This document shows positions 16,254 to 25,162 of a DNA stretch of 64,000 nt, piece by piece (the first letter of the stretch is position 1; each line of letters starts with the position of its first letter). The DNA is from Candidatus Blautia faecipullorum (lineage in GTDB: Bacteria; Bacillota; Clostridia; Lachnospirales; Lachnospiraceae), in the NCBI GenBank assembly GCA_019115125.1, contig DXEG01000036.1:1-64000 (forward strand). Direction: 5' to 3'. A model generated the notes under the pieces. The model saw only the letters and a program-made list of their open reading frames with translations. It was not told where the DNA came from and did no database searches. The position numbers and the translations under genes were made by a program.

Positions 16254-17339
16254 TCATCGTTTGTTTTTGGAGTAGGTTACATAACCGGCGACCAGCATGG
16301 CCAGCTTGAAGGTCAGCGCGTCCTCGAAGGTTCTCAGATCCAGCCCGAATTTTTTCTGTATCTTTTCAAACCGGTATACAAGGGTGTTGCGGTGGACGTA
16401 GAGCTGGCGGGAGGTCTCGGAGAGGTTCAGATTGTTTTCAAAGAAGGTGCGGATAATAGCCAGGGTTTCGCTGTCAATGGAATCCAGGGACTCGTCTCCG
16501 AATATTTCCTGAATGAACATTTCGCAGAGAGAAACAGGAAGCTGATAGATCAGGCGTCCGATACCAAGTCTGCGGTAGCTGAAAACATTCTTTTCCGCGT
16601 AAAATATTTTGCCGATTTCGATGGCTGTCCGTGCTTCCTTGTAAGCGTTGGACAGCTGTCCCAGGTCCTCCGCCAGGTTGCTGTAGGATACCCAGGCCTG
16701 AGTCATGGCCTCAGTTCCGAGCATATCCACCAGCATGAAAGCGATGTCCTCCAGATCCTCTTCCGTCTCTGTGGAAGACAGCTCGTGAACAACAATGATC
16801 CCTCTGTCGTCAATGGAGGTGATGAAATCCTTTGTCCGGGCGGAGAAGATATTTTTGATAGTTGCGAGGGCGTGCTCATCCTTCTCCTGCCGTGTTTCCA
16901 CCAGAAAGACCGCGCGTCTGGCTGTGGAGGAGATGCGGAGTTTTTTGGCCTGGTTGAAAGCGTCCACCTGTGTGTAATTTCCCAGGAGAAGCCGCTGCAT
17001 AAAGGTGTTTTTGTCGTTCTTTTCTGCATAAGCCGTCAGAAGGCTTTCGATCTGGTAAACGGCAAGCTCTCCGATGGTGGGAACGCTTTCTCCGTTTCCC
17101 CAGACGATAAGGGTGTAGGCAAATTCTTCCTTATCCTGAATTTTATACAGACAGCAGCCTGAATTGGCCATACACAGGGCGGAGGCACTGTGAAATTCCT
17201 CCAGCTTTGACTGGGCCGGCAGTTGTCTTTGGCAGGTGGAAGAATAAATTCTGCCGTTCAGATCCAAAAGGCAGAAATCCAGTCCGCTGATTCTCTTCCA
17301 GTCATCCAGACATTTCTGCAGAGTTCTTTGTATTGACAT
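16254..17339 (-). CDS. CdaR/PucR-family transcriptional regulator
   Basis: A 361-residue regulator. The last 60 residues form the PucR-type helix-turn-helix, with NLNLSETSRQLYVHRNTLVYR, as in CdaR (sugar diacid) regulators. The middle part resembles a GGDEF-like/CdaR region without catalytic motifs. The N terminus has a Cys-rich sensor-like segment (FHSASALCMANSGCCLYKI). It lies 81 bases downstream of the sugar ABC ATPase gene on the same strand, behind that gene's terminator. A role in carbohydrate control is inferred from this context only. Confidence 0.82.
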   Translation of the reverse strand: MSIQRTLQKCLDDWKRISGLDFCLLDLNGRIYSSTCQRQLPAQSKLEEFHSASALCMANSGCCLYKIQDKEEFAYTLIVWGNGESVPTIGELAVYQIESLLTAYAEKNDKNTFMQRLLLGNYTQVDAFNQAKKLRISSTARRAVFLVETRQEKDEHALATIKNIFSARTKDFITSIDDRGIIVVHELSSTETEEDLEDIAFMLVDMLGTEAMTQAWVSYSNLAEDLGQLSNAYKEARTAIEIGKIFYAEKNVFSYRRLGIGRLIYQLPVSLCEMFIQEIFGDESLDSIDSETLAIIRTFFENNLNLSETSRQLYVHRNTLVYRFEKIQKKFGLDLRTFEDALTFKLAMLVAGYVTYSKNKR

Positions 17340-17385
17340 AAATAATTCCTCCTGTCAGGTATCATCCCATAATATAAAAAAGAAA

Positions 17386-17408
17386 ACCCGGGGAAATTTT
17401 CCCCGGGT
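17386..17408 (-). terminator. Terminator of the MsmX/UgpC-type ATPase gene
   Basis: ACCCGGGGAAA and TTTCCCCGGGT form an almost loop-free stem, followed on the minus strand by TTTTCTTTTTT. It lies 13 bases after the ATPase stop. Confidence 0.9.
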
Positions 17409-17420
17409 CTGAAATTTTTC

Positions 17421-18512
17421 TTAGTTGGTGATAACCAGTTCTGAATCTTTGTCGAAGAAGTGAGCTTTTTCCATGTCGAAGTCAAATTTGATAGCGTCGC
17501 CGGTCTTAGCTGTTGTATGAGGCTCAACACGAGCGGTAACCTGTGTGCCGTTGACATCGAAATACAGGAATACTTCTGCTCCGAGAAGCTCGTATACCTT
17601 AACGGTAGAGGTCATTGTTCCGTTAGGACTATCTGTAACGTCCTCAGGACGAATACCCATAACAACTGTTTTGCCTACATATCCGCCGTCCTTGAGAGCT
17701 TTTGCTTTGGCAGCCGGGATCACAACTTCGTCGGAACCGATCTGAGCAACAAGATTGCCGCCTTTTTCTTTGATCACTGCATCCAGGAAGTTCATCTGCG
17801 GAGATCCCATGAATCCTGCTACGAACAGGTTGCCCGGTTTCTGATACAGATTCTGCGGGGTATCTACCTGCTGAACGACACCGTCCTTCATAACAACGAT
17901 TCTTGTACCAAGGGTCATAGCCTCTGTCTGGTCATGTGTTACATAGATGATGGTAGCGCCCAGTCTCTGATGGATCTTGGAGATCTCAATACGCATCTGA
18001 ACACGAAGCTTTGCGTCCAGGTTGGAGAGAGGCTCGTCCATCAGGAATACCTTCGGGTTACGTACGATGGCACGTCCCATAGCAACACGCTGTCTCTGAC
18101 CACCGGAAAGAGCCTTCGGCTTACGGTCAAGAAGTTTCTCGAGATCCAGGATTCTTGCTGCTTCACGAACCTGCTTGTCGATCTGATCCTTCGGAACCTT
18201 GCGGAGCTTCAGACCAAACGCCATGTTGTCATAAACGGTCATATGAGGATACAGAGCGTAGTTCTGGAATACCATCGCGATATCACGATCCTTAGGCTCT
18301 ACATCGTTCATAACCTTATCGCCAATTTTCAGGGTACCGCTGGAAATCTCTTCCAAACCAGCAACCATACGCAGTGTGGTAGATTTACCGCATCCAGACG
18401 GTCCTACGAAAATGATAAATTCCTTGTCTTCAATTTCCAGGTTGAAGTCCTTAACTGCTTCAAATCCATTCGGATAAGTTTTGTTAATGTGCTGTAAGGA
18501 TAAACTTGCCAT
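17421..18512 (-). CDS. Multi-sugar ABC transporter ATP-binding protein (MsmX/UgpC/MalK family)
   Basis: A 363-residue ABC ATPase with Walker A GPSGCGKST, signature LSGGQRQRVAMGRAI, Walker B VFLMDEPLSNLDAKLR and a C-terminal OB/TOBE region containing MGIRPEDV. Proteins of this type energise several carbohydrate importers that lack their own ATPase. It has no permease or binding protein beside it, which fits a shared subunit. The ATG at 18512 follows GGAGGGAAAAG; the frame extends upstream without coding character. It ends at a strong terminator, so it is monocistronic. Confidence 0.93.
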   Translation of the reverse strand: MASLSLQHINKTYPNGFEAVKDFNLEIEDKEFIIFVGPSGCGKSTTLRMVAGLEEISSGTLKIGDKVMNDVEPKDRDIAMVFQNYALYPHMTVYDNMAFGLKLRKVPKDQIDKQVREAARILDLEKLLDRKPKALSGGQRQRVAMGRAIVRNPKVFLMDEPLSNLDAKLRVQMRIEISKIHQRLGATIIYVTHDQTEAMTLGTRIVVMKDGVVQQVDTPQNLYQKPGNLFVAGFMGSPQMNFLDAVIKEKGGNLVAQIGSDEVVIPAAKAKALKDGGYVGKTVVMGIRPEDVTDSPNGTMTSTVKVYELLGAEVFLYFDVNGTQVTARVEPHTTAKTGDAIKFDFDMEKAHFFDKDSELVITN

Positions 18513-18765
18513 TACTTTTCCCTCCAAAATAATTATGTAGTAATTGTTTCGTTTTGAACTGTACTCAGTATAACGAAATCCCTCTGTGCCTGCCAGAGAT
18601 GAATCATACAAATATTTTCGAGGTTTCTTGACAGATTGACGAAAGCCGGGGAAGGTTTCGTCAGTCTGACGGAAAAGACGGCAGGTGTACGGCATTTTCG
18701 CGGCGCCGGCGTACAGGGGAAAAAAGTCCCGGCCAGATGCCCGGAAAAGTGCGGGAATTCGGCAT

Positions 18766-19653
18766 CTATGAAAGAACAGAAGCGGCCCGGCGCTCGTTCA
18801 GGAACATTCCTTCAAGGGGTCTGGCGTGGAACTGCATCTGAAACCATTCGCATTTGCACAGAAACAGATAATAAATATTCAGTCCGCAGCCGTTCAGTGT
18901 CTCAAAGTTTCCCTGCCCCTTGGAAATGATGACATCGGCGCTGTCCAGAAGCGCCCTGGCTTCCTCGCTGATCCCGGGAAACCAGGTGCCGCATACATTG
19001 CTGCCGTTTCCTTTGACCCGGGCGACGGCGGTCATTCCGGTCTCCTCCGCGTCCTCTATGGTGGCGTCGTTGACTGTGGGAAAGCCTCTTACCAGAACGG
19101 TGATATGGAGATCCGGATACTGCTCTTTCAGAATTTTTACAGCAAGCTTATCCAGGACGATCTCTCCGCAGTTGTCTGTGATATAGACAAGGCTTTTCGC
19201 TTCCGCCAGCTCACAGAGGAAATGCTGATATTCTCCGGGATCCAGGGGATCCTTGTTTTCATCATCCAGAAGAGAGAAGACGGTTTGGGGATCCACGTCA
19301 GGCAGGGCTGCGAAATCTATATAGTTGCCGATACGGGCGTAGACCAGAGCCGCCTCCAGAGGATCGGAAGAGCTGCGGATTTTTTCCTCCACAGAAGGCT
19401 CAATCTTCAGCATGAGCTGATTGAAGTTTCTTTTTATTTCCGCGTAATCCTCTTCGGGCCTGTCCCAGAATTCGCTGAACAGCTTTTTCAGCTTTATGGA
19501 AATGCTGGGCGCGCAGTCCAGCTCATCTGCTTCCGCCAGAACGGCCATCACTTTTTTCATATATTCTGTTTTTCTCTCCATGTCGGAAAAGGCGCGGATG
19601 TTTTTTTCCTGTTTGTTGACTGCACAGCACATGCAGAACGGGTTCAGTTTCAT
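18766..19653 (-). CDS. DUF89/ARMT1-like damage-control phosphatase family protein
   Basis: A 295-residue protein with the family's N-terminal Cys motif (FCMCCAVNKQ) and central ITDNCGEIVLD, followed by VLVRGFPTVNDAT and VIISKGQGNFETL. DUF89 enzymes are metal-dependent phosphatases thought to remove damaged phosphometabolites such as sugar phosphates. The Asp and Asn residues of TDNCGE are the expected metal site. A TATAAT lies about 45 bases upstream. It is flanked by unrelated genes. Substrate unknown. Confidence 0.85.
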   Translation of the reverse strand: MKLNPFCMCCAVNKQEKNIRAFSDMERKTEYMKKVMAVLAEADELDCAPSISIKLKKLFSEFWDRPEEDYAEIKRNFNQLMLKIEPSVEEKIRSSSDPLEAALVYARIGNYIDFAALPDVDPQTVFSLLDDENKDPLDPGEYQHFLCELAEAKSLVYITDNCGEIVLDKLAVKILKEQYPDLHITVLVRGFPTVNDATIEDAEETGMTAVARVKGNGSNVCGTWFPGISEEARALLDSADVIISKGQGNFETLNGCGLNIYYLFLCKCEWFQMQFHARPLEGMFLNERRAASVLS

Positions 19654-19836
19654 GAAAATTTTCCTTTCTTATTAGTATGGGCGGTAACATATGATTAAAT
19701 TATAGTCCATTGCCGGAGGAAATAAAAGAACTTTTTGACCGCGCCGTCATATGATAAGGAGAAGAACCGCTTTTCATTCTGCAGGATCCCGGGGAAGGAA
19801 AGCGGGACTTGAAACATCAAAAAGGAGAATCTGTTT

Positions 19837-20841
19837 ATGAAAAAGAAGCTGGTTGCGGCGGCCCTTGCGGCAGTTCTGGCAGCGGCGGCGCTGCCGTCCG
19901 CGGTTTTTGCGGAGGAAGAAAAGGAGCTTACGAAGGTTACTCTGAATGAAGTGGCTCATTCTATTTTTTACGCGCCTCAGTATGTGGCTATTGAGGAAGG
20001 GTATTTCCGGGAGGAAGGACTGGAGATCGATCTTGTAAACGGGTTTGGCGCGGATAAGGTAATGACGGCGGTGATCTCAGGAGAAGCGGATATTGGCTTC
20101 ATGGGAGCGGAGGCGTCGGTATACGCTTACCAGGAGGGCGCCACCGATCCCGTGGTAAACTTCGCCCAGCTTACCCAGCGGGCCGGGAATTTCCTGGTGG
20201 CACGAGAGGAAATGCCGGACTTTCAGTGGTCGGACCTGAAGGGAAAGAAAGTGCTGGGCGGAAGGAAGGGCGGTATGCCGGAGATGGTATTTGAGTATAT
20301 TCTGCGCAAAAACGGCATTGATCCGCAGAAGGATCTGACCATCGACCAGAGTATCGACTTCGGTTCTACAGCGGCGGCCTTTACCGGAGATGCTTCGGCG
20401 GAATTCACAGTAGAGTTTGAGCCCTCCGCCACGGCTCTGGAGCAGGAGGGCGCAGGATATGTGGTGGCCTCTCTGGGCGTGGATTCCGGTTATGTGCCCT
20501 ATACCTCCTACAGCGCAAAAAGCAGCTATATGGAGGAGCATCCGGATATTATCCAGAAGTTTACCAACGGGCTCCAGAAAGGTATGGAATATGTGCAGAC
20601 TCATACGCCGGAAGAGATCGCGGAGGTGATCGCGCCTCAGTTTGAGGAAACAGACCTGGATACGATCACCACCATTGTGACCCGCTACTATGAGCAGGAT
20701 ACCTGGAAGGAAAATCTTATTTTTGAGCAGGAAAGCTTTGAGCTTCTGCAGGATATCCTGGAGGAATCAGGAGAGCTGAATGAGAGAGTGGCTTATGAAC
20801 AGCTTGTAACCACGGAATATGCCAAGGCGGCTGCCGAATAA
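19837..20841 (+). CDS. NMT1/SsuA-like ABC substrate-binding protein, without its permease
   Basis: A 334-residue exported protein. The signal peptide ends near SAVFAEEE and no lipobox is present. The mature part has YAPQYVAIEEGYFREEGLEI, typical of the NMT1/THI5 and sulfonate/nitrate binding family, and GADKVMTAVISGEADIGFMG. Members bind aliphatic sulfonates, nitrate, taurine or thiamine precursors. No permease or ATPase gene lies beside it, so its transporter must be elsewhere. The start follows AAAAAGGAG. Confidence 0.88.
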   Translation: MKKKLVAAALAAVLAAAALPSAVFAEEEKELTKVTLNEVAHSIFYAPQYVAIEEGYFREEGLEIDLVNGFGADKVMTAVISGEADIGFMGAEASVYAYQEGATDPVVNFAQLTQRAGNFLVAREEMPDFQWSDLKGKKVLGGRKGGMPEMVFEYILRKNGIDPQKDLTIDQSIDFGSTAAAFTGDASAEFTVEFEPSATALEQEGAGYVVASLGVDSGYVPYTSYSAKSSYMEEHPDIIQKFTNGLQKGMEYVQTHTPEEIAEVIAPQFEETDLDTITTIVTRYYEQDTWKENLIFEQESFELLQDILEESGELNERVAYEQLVTTEYAKAAAE

Positions 20842-20980
20842 CAGTCTGCTTTCCGCAAAGAAAATACAGATATTCTGCAATTTCCCGAAAAATTCTTTTA
20901 TTCATATACAAAATTGAACATTGACACCGGGATTTTGATGTGCCAGTATGTTCATATCAAAAACAAAAGGAGAGAAAGAA

Positions 20981-22480
20981 ATGGCATACAGGAGACAATG
21001 CGGCGTGCTGCTCCCGGTCAGCAGCCTGCCGTCAAAATATGGAATCGGATGTTTTTCAAAAAGCGCTTATGATTTTGTGGACGCATTGAAAGCAGCCGGA
21101 CAGGGATATTGGCAGATTCTTCCGCTGGGACCTACTAGCTATGGGGATTCTCCCTATCAGTCTTTTTCTACCTTTGCCGGCAATCCTTATTTTATCAGTC
21201 TGGAAGATCTGATCGAGGAGGGTGTGCTGACCAAGAGGGAATGTGACAGAGCTGATTTCGGCAAGGATCCCTCAAGCGTGGACTATGCGAAGATGTATAA
21301 GAGCCGTACAGAGCTGCTGAGAAAAGCATACGAGCGCAGCGGTATCGGAGAGGATCCCCAGTTCCGGAAATTTCAGGAGGAAGAGGCCTGGTGGCTGAAG
21401 GATTACGCTCTTTTCATGGCGGTAAAGCAGCGGTTTGAGGGAAAGCCCTGGAGCGAGTGGGCGGAGGATATCCGTCTGCGCTGGCAGAACGCGCTGGACT
21501 ATTACCGGCGGGAGCTGTATTTTGAGATTGAATTCCATGAGTATGTGCAGTATAAATTCCGGCAGCAGTGGATGAAACTAAAAGCCTACGCCAATCAGCA
21601 GGGAATCCGTATTATCGGGGATATCCCGATCTATGTGGCTATGGACAGCGCGGATACCTGGGCGAACCCATGGCTGTTCAAGCTGGACGAGGAGAACTGC
21701 CCCACGCAGGTGGCGGGCTGCCCGCCCGATGGATTTTCCGCTACAGGGCAGCTTTGGGGGAATCCTCTTTACAACTGGGAGGTTCACAGAAATTCCGGCT
21801 ACGACTGGTGGGTGAAGCGGATTGAAAACTGCTTCCGTCTGTATGATGTACTGCGGATCGACCACTTCAGGGGCTTTGATGAATATTACGCCATCCCTTA
21901 CGGAGATACAACAGCTAAGAACGGATGGTGGGAAAAGGGCCCGGGAATGGATTTGTTCCGCACTCTTTCCCAGAGGCTGGGGCCAAGGGATATCATCGCT
22001 GAGGATCTTGGTTATATGACAGATTCGGTGAAGCGTCTGGTGGAAGAAAGCGGCTATCCGAATATGAAGGTCATTGAATTTGCCTTTGATGAAAGAGACA
22101 CAGGAAACGCCAGTGATTATCTGCCCCATAATTATCCCAGAAACTGCGTGGTTTATACAGGAACCCATGACAACGAGACTCTGGTATCCTGGTTCCAGGA
22201 TATCACGGCGGCGGAGAGGAAGCAGGTTCGGCAGTACCTGAATAATTTCCATGATTCTGACGAGGAAATCTGTAAGGATCTGATCTGTATGGCTATGAGA
22301 AGCGTTGCGGATCTGTGCATCATTCCCATGCAGGATTATCTCGGCCTGGATAATTCCGCCCGTATGAACCAGCCCTCCACCCTGGGCAAAAACTGGAAAT
22401 GGCGGCTCAGAAGAGGTCAGTTTTCCAAAAAGCTCCAGCGTGAGATGAAGGATCTGGCAGCCAGGTACGGCAGGCTTTAA
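20981..22480 (+). CDS. malQ: 4-alpha-glucanotransferase
   Basis: A 499-residue GH77 amylomaltase that transfers alpha-1,4-glucan segments in maltodextrin and glycogen metabolism. Motifs include GVLLPVSSLPSKYGIGCFS at the start, GDIPIYVAMDSADTWA, the nucleophile region LRIDHFRGFDEYY and EDLGYM with the catalytic Glu. GTHDNETLVSW lies near the C terminus. The ATG at 20981 is chosen for AAAGGAGAG just upstream, although the frame opens at 20948. A strong terminator follows the stop. Confidence 0.96.
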   Translation: MAYRRQCGVLLPVSSLPSKYGIGCFSKSAYDFVDALKAAGQGYWQILPLGPTSYGDSPYQSFSTFAGNPYFISLEDLIEEGVLTKRECDRADFGKDPSSVDYAKMYKSRTELLRKAYERSGIGEDPQFRKFQEEEAWWLKDYALFMAVKQRFEGKPWSEWAEDIRLRWQNALDYYRRELYFEIEFHEYVQYKFRQQWMKLKAYANQQGIRIIGDIPIYVAMDSADTWANPWLFKLDEENCPTQVAGCPPDGFSATGQLWGNPLYNWEVHRNSGYDWWVKRIENCFRLYDVLRIDHFRGFDEYYAIPYGDTTAKNGWWEKGPGMDLFRTLSQRLGPRDIIAEDLGYMTDSVKRLVEESGYPNMKVIEFAFDERDTGNASDYLPHNYPRNCVVYTGTHDNETLVSWFQDITAAERKQVRQYLNNFHDSDEEICKDLICMAMRSVADLCIIPMQDYLGLDNSARMNQPSTLGKNWKWRLRRGQFSKKLQREMKDLAARYGRL

Positions 22481-22493
22481 CGAACAGAACGTC

Positions 22494-22535
22494 AAAAAGC
22501 CGGAGATATTGGATATTCAATATCTCCGGCTTTTT
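22494..22535 (+). terminator. Terminator after malQ
   Basis: AAAAAGCCGGAGATATTG and its complement form a long perfect stem ending in TTTTT. The symmetric A and T runs also allow it to end tRNA-Gly transcription from the other strand. Confidence 0.92.
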
Positions 22536-22536
22536 A

Positions 22537-22607
22537 AGCAGATAACGGGAATCGAACCCGCCTCCCCAGCTTGGGAAGCTGGTGTTCTACCGATGAACTA
22601 TATCTGC
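22537..22607 (-). tRNA. tRNA-Gly, anticodon CCC
   Basis: The acceptor GCAGATA pairs with TATCTGC and the discriminator is U, as usual for glycine tRNAs. The anticodon stem CCAGC/GCTGG encloses TTCCCAA, giving CCC. The T-loop is GGTTCGATTCC. CCA is not encoded. Length is 71 nt. Confidence 0.96.
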
Positions 22608-22615
22608 ATGTCTCT

Positions 22616-22643
22616 ATTATAACAGGTTCCATTTAAAAATCAA
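22616..22643 (-). promoter_or_regulatory. Promoter of tRNA-Gly
   Basis: Read on the minus strand, TTGATT (22643-22638), 16 bases, TATAAT (22621-22616). Confidence 0.75.
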
Positions 22644-22812
22644 GGCTCAAAAACCGCGGATACGAAAAGAATTTGAGAAAGATTTTGAGAATTTGAGCCC
22701 AAAGAATTTCAGATACTGTCTGTTTTAGCCGCCTGTTTTATGGTATGATATCCAATAACAGGAGCAGCAGCCGGCTGACCGGACATACAGACAAACACGG
22801 TAAGGAGGACGG

Positions 22813-23274
22813 ATGAAAAAGGAAGTAAATCATAAAATACGAAAGCGGTTTAATGACGCGGTATATAATATCGCGCGGTATACGGAGATCGCCCTGTCGG
22901 TGGTGATCCTTGTGGTGATCGCCCTGGCGGGCGTCAATCTGATACATAATCTGACGGAAATTTCCGTATGGAATATGGACATTGACTTTTTTACAGAATT
23001 TTTGTCAAATGCCCTTTCTCTGGTGGTGGGAGTGGAGTTTATCAAGATGCTCTGCCGCCATTCTGCCCAGAATGTAGTGGAGGTGCTTTTGTTCGCCACC
23101 GCCAGGCAGATGGTAGTGGAGCATCTTCAGACCTGGCAGACTTTGGTGGGAGTGGCGGCCATCGCCATGCTGTTTGCTATTCGCAAATTCCTGATGACTG
23201 GAGAGGACGATATGGGGAATTCTGGAAAAACAGGAAAAAAATGCGTTCCGGATCCTGGAGCGGAAACGAAGTAA
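22813..23274 (+). CDS. PsiE-like small membrane protein
   Basis: A 153-residue protein with four hydrophobic segments (about 26-46, 61-76, 88-98 and 109-125) separated by short loops, including SLVVGVEFIKMLCRHSAQNVVEV. The arrangement resembles the phosphate-starvation-inducible PsiE family, whose function is poorly known. The start follows AAGGAGGACGG. proC begins 45 bases downstream on the same strand, so they may be co-transcribed. The family call rests on topology and weak motif similarity. Confidence 0.6.
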   Translation: MKKEVNHKIRKRFNDAVYNIARYTEIALSVVILVVIALAGVNLIHNLTEISVWNMDIDFFTEFLSNALSLVVGVEFIKMLCRHSAQNVVEVLLFATARQMVVEHLQTWQTLVGVAAIAMLFAIRKFLMTGEDDMGNSGKTGKKCVPDPGAETK

Positions 23275-23319
23275 TATATGCCTGAAAATAAAAGACAGAG
23301 GAATTAAGGAGTGATTCAT

Positions 23320-24117
23320 ATGATGAAGGTAGGTTTTATCGGCTGCGGAAATATGGGAACTGCTATGGTCAGCGGAATCCTGAAAAAGGGACTGTTCCGG
23401 AAGGATGAGATTATTGTGTCCAATCTGACGGAGGCGGGCACCCGGAGGAGCAGAGAAAAGCTTGGGGTTGTAACTACCATGGACAACCGTCAGGTGGCAA
23501 AAGAGAGCAAAATTCTTTTTTTGGCGGTGAAGCCGCAGTTTTATCAGGAAGTGATCGAGGAGATCGCCGATCTTCTGACGGAGGATCAGATCCTGGTGGG
23601 GATCGCCCCGGGGAAAACCCTCGGCTGGCTGGAGGAGACCTGCAAAAAGCCCATGAAGGTGGTACGTCTTATGCCGAATACACCTGCGCAGGTGGGAGAA
23701 GGAATGACCAGCGTGTGCGTCAATGACAGGGTGACGGAGGAGGACGCCCGGCAGATCAGGGAGATCACAGACAGCTTCGGAAGAACGGAATTTATCCCGG
23801 AGCGTCTGATGGACGCGGCGGGAGCGGTCAGCGGCAGCTCGCCCGCCTATGTGTTTATGTTTATTGAGGCCATGGCCGACGCCGCGGTAGCTCAGGGAAT
23901 GCCAAGAAAGCAGGCTTATGCTTTTGCCGCGCAGGCGGTTCTGGGAAGCGCGAAAATGGTGCTTGAAACAGGAATGCATCCCGGAGAGCTGAAGGATATG
24001 GTATGCTCCCCCGCGGGCACTACGATAGAGGGCGTGAGAGTGCTGGAGAAGGCGGGGATGAGAAGCGCGGTATTTGAAGCGCTGAACGCCTGTGCCGAAA
24101 AAGGAAAGCGCCTGTAA
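23320..24117 (+). CDS. proC: Pyrroline-5-carboxylate reductase
   Basis: A 265-residue NAD(P)H-dependent enzyme for the last step of proline synthesis. The Rossmann start is VGFIGCGNMGTAM. Further motifs are LAVKPQ, RLMPNTPAQVGEG and the C-terminal SGSSPAYVFMFIEAMADAA and VCSPAGTTIEGV. The ATG at 23320 is chosen because AAGGAG lies eight bases upstream; the GTG at 23311 is part of that site. Full length. Confidence 0.96.
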   Translation: MMKVGFIGCGNMGTAMVSGILKKGLFRKDEIIVSNLTEAGTRRSREKLGVVTTMDNRQVAKESKILFLAVKPQFYQEVIEEIADLLTEDQILVGIAPGKTLGWLEETCKKPMKVVRLMPNTPAQVGEGMTSVCVNDRVTEEDARQIREITDSFGRTEFIPERLMDAAGAVSGSSPAYVFMFIEAMADAAVAQGMPRKQAYAFAAQAVLGSAKMVLETGMHPGELKDMVCSPAGTTIEGVRVLEKAGMRSAVFEALNACAEKGKRL

Positions 24118-24191
24118 AAACAGAGGCTGCTGTCTGGCAGATTTTATTATATTTCTTCAATAAGGAATATCACAAATAAAATATGAAAAAA

Positions 24192-24220
24192 TTGTGTTAA
24201 AGAACAGAATGTGCTAAACT
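24192..24220 (+). promoter_or_regulatory. Promoter of the small basic protein gene
   Basis: TTGTGT (24192-24197), 17 bases, TAAACT (24215-24220), followed by AGGAGG at 24227-24232. Confidence 0.5.
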
Positions 24221-24240
24221 CTTTTCAGGAGGTTTGGCAC

Positions 24241-24456
24241 ATGTTCTTTTTAATGCAGAAAATGTTAGAATGTTCTATGCGAATGGGGAAAAGCCGCCGC
24301 GGGATTGTCCGTCTGCTGGGAAGGCTTCTGGCCGTCTACCCGGTATGGTACGCGGAACGGATGGAGCGCAGGCTGATGGACGGAAGCTGGAACCCGGCGG
24401 AGAAATGGCAGAAAAAACAAAGAAAAAGAAAGCGGCGCGGAAAAAACAGGGGATAA
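24241..24456 (+). CDS. Small basic protein of unknown function, 71 aa
   Basis: An optimal AGGAGG lies eight bases before the ATG at 24241, and a plausible promoter lies upstream. The protein has a hydrophobic/basic first half (GIVRLLGRLLAVYPVWYAER) and a strongly basic end rich in Lys and Arg. It may be membrane-associated or nucleic-acid binding. No family is recognised. The next gene runs convergent and starts four bases past its stop. Confidence 0.6.
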   Translation: MFFLMQKMLECSMRMGKSRRGIVRLLGRLLAVYPVWYAERMERRLMDGSWNPAEKWQKKQRKRKRRGKNRG

Positions 24457-24460
24457 GCGG

Positions 24461-24925
24461 TTATCTGCTTATCCCGTCTCCGCGGCTCAGCGTACTGTTG
24501 TGATATTTGGAGGAGAAGGTTACGTCTTCCCCGAACCATGAGGGGGCGCGGTAGTCTTTGGCCGCTGCCTCTGTGGGGAATTCCACTTCCGCGAGAAGAA
24601 GGCCCTGGTAGGTATCGTGAAAAACGTCCAGCTCAATGGTCAGGCCGTCTTTTTCCGGAATCAGATACCGCGTTTTGGAAATGACGATTCCGTCCGCTTT
24701 TTCTTTCAGATGCCGGTAGGCCTCCTCCGTCAGCGGAAGATTATATTCCTCCCTGGACAAAAGCCCCTTGGACTTATAGGTCAGATAATATTCATCATTC
24801 TGACGGCGTATGCGGACCACCGGATCTGTACACAGATATCCCTGCTCGATCTCCAGACAGGGATATTGGCCGAGATTCTCCGGAAGCTGCTCTTTACTGA
24901 TCAAAAATTTTCTTTCTATTTCCAT
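24461..24925 (-). CDS. CYTH-domain (triphosphate tunnel) protein
   Basis: A 154-residue CYTH protein. The hallmark EIERKFLI is at the N terminus, followed by alternating charged strands such as VRIRRQNDEYYLTYKSKG, TIELDVFHD and LAEVEF, which supply the Glu, Lys and Arg residues of the tunnel. Family members hydrolyse inorganic triphosphate or related substrates with a divalent metal. Single-domain length suggests a triphosphatase rather than an adenylate cyclase. The start has GAGGA upstream. It is monocistronic. Confidence 0.9.
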   Translation of the reverse strand: MEIERKFLISKEQLPENLGQYPCLEIEQGYLCTDPVVRIRRQNDEYYLTYKSKGLLSREEYNLPLTEEAYRHLKEKADGIVISKTRYLIPEKDGLTIELDVFHDTYQGLLLAEVEFPTEAAAKDYRAPSWFGEDVTFSSKYHNSTLSRGDGISR

Positions 24926-25162
24926 AATTATATTCCTCCTGTTGTCATATTAAGAGTATATCCCATATTCGGAAAAACTTCAAATATTCCTGTCCTCTCT
25001 TAATCGACCGTGTGTGCTCTTGTAAAGAGGGGGGTACCATCTTTTGAAAAGTAATGATATACTTAAGCTATTGTTTACTGTAGGATATTTAATCCTATCC
25101 TATTATAGAGATAATAAAAAATGGAAAAAATTAGGAATATGAAAATGCAGGAGGTATGGAAT

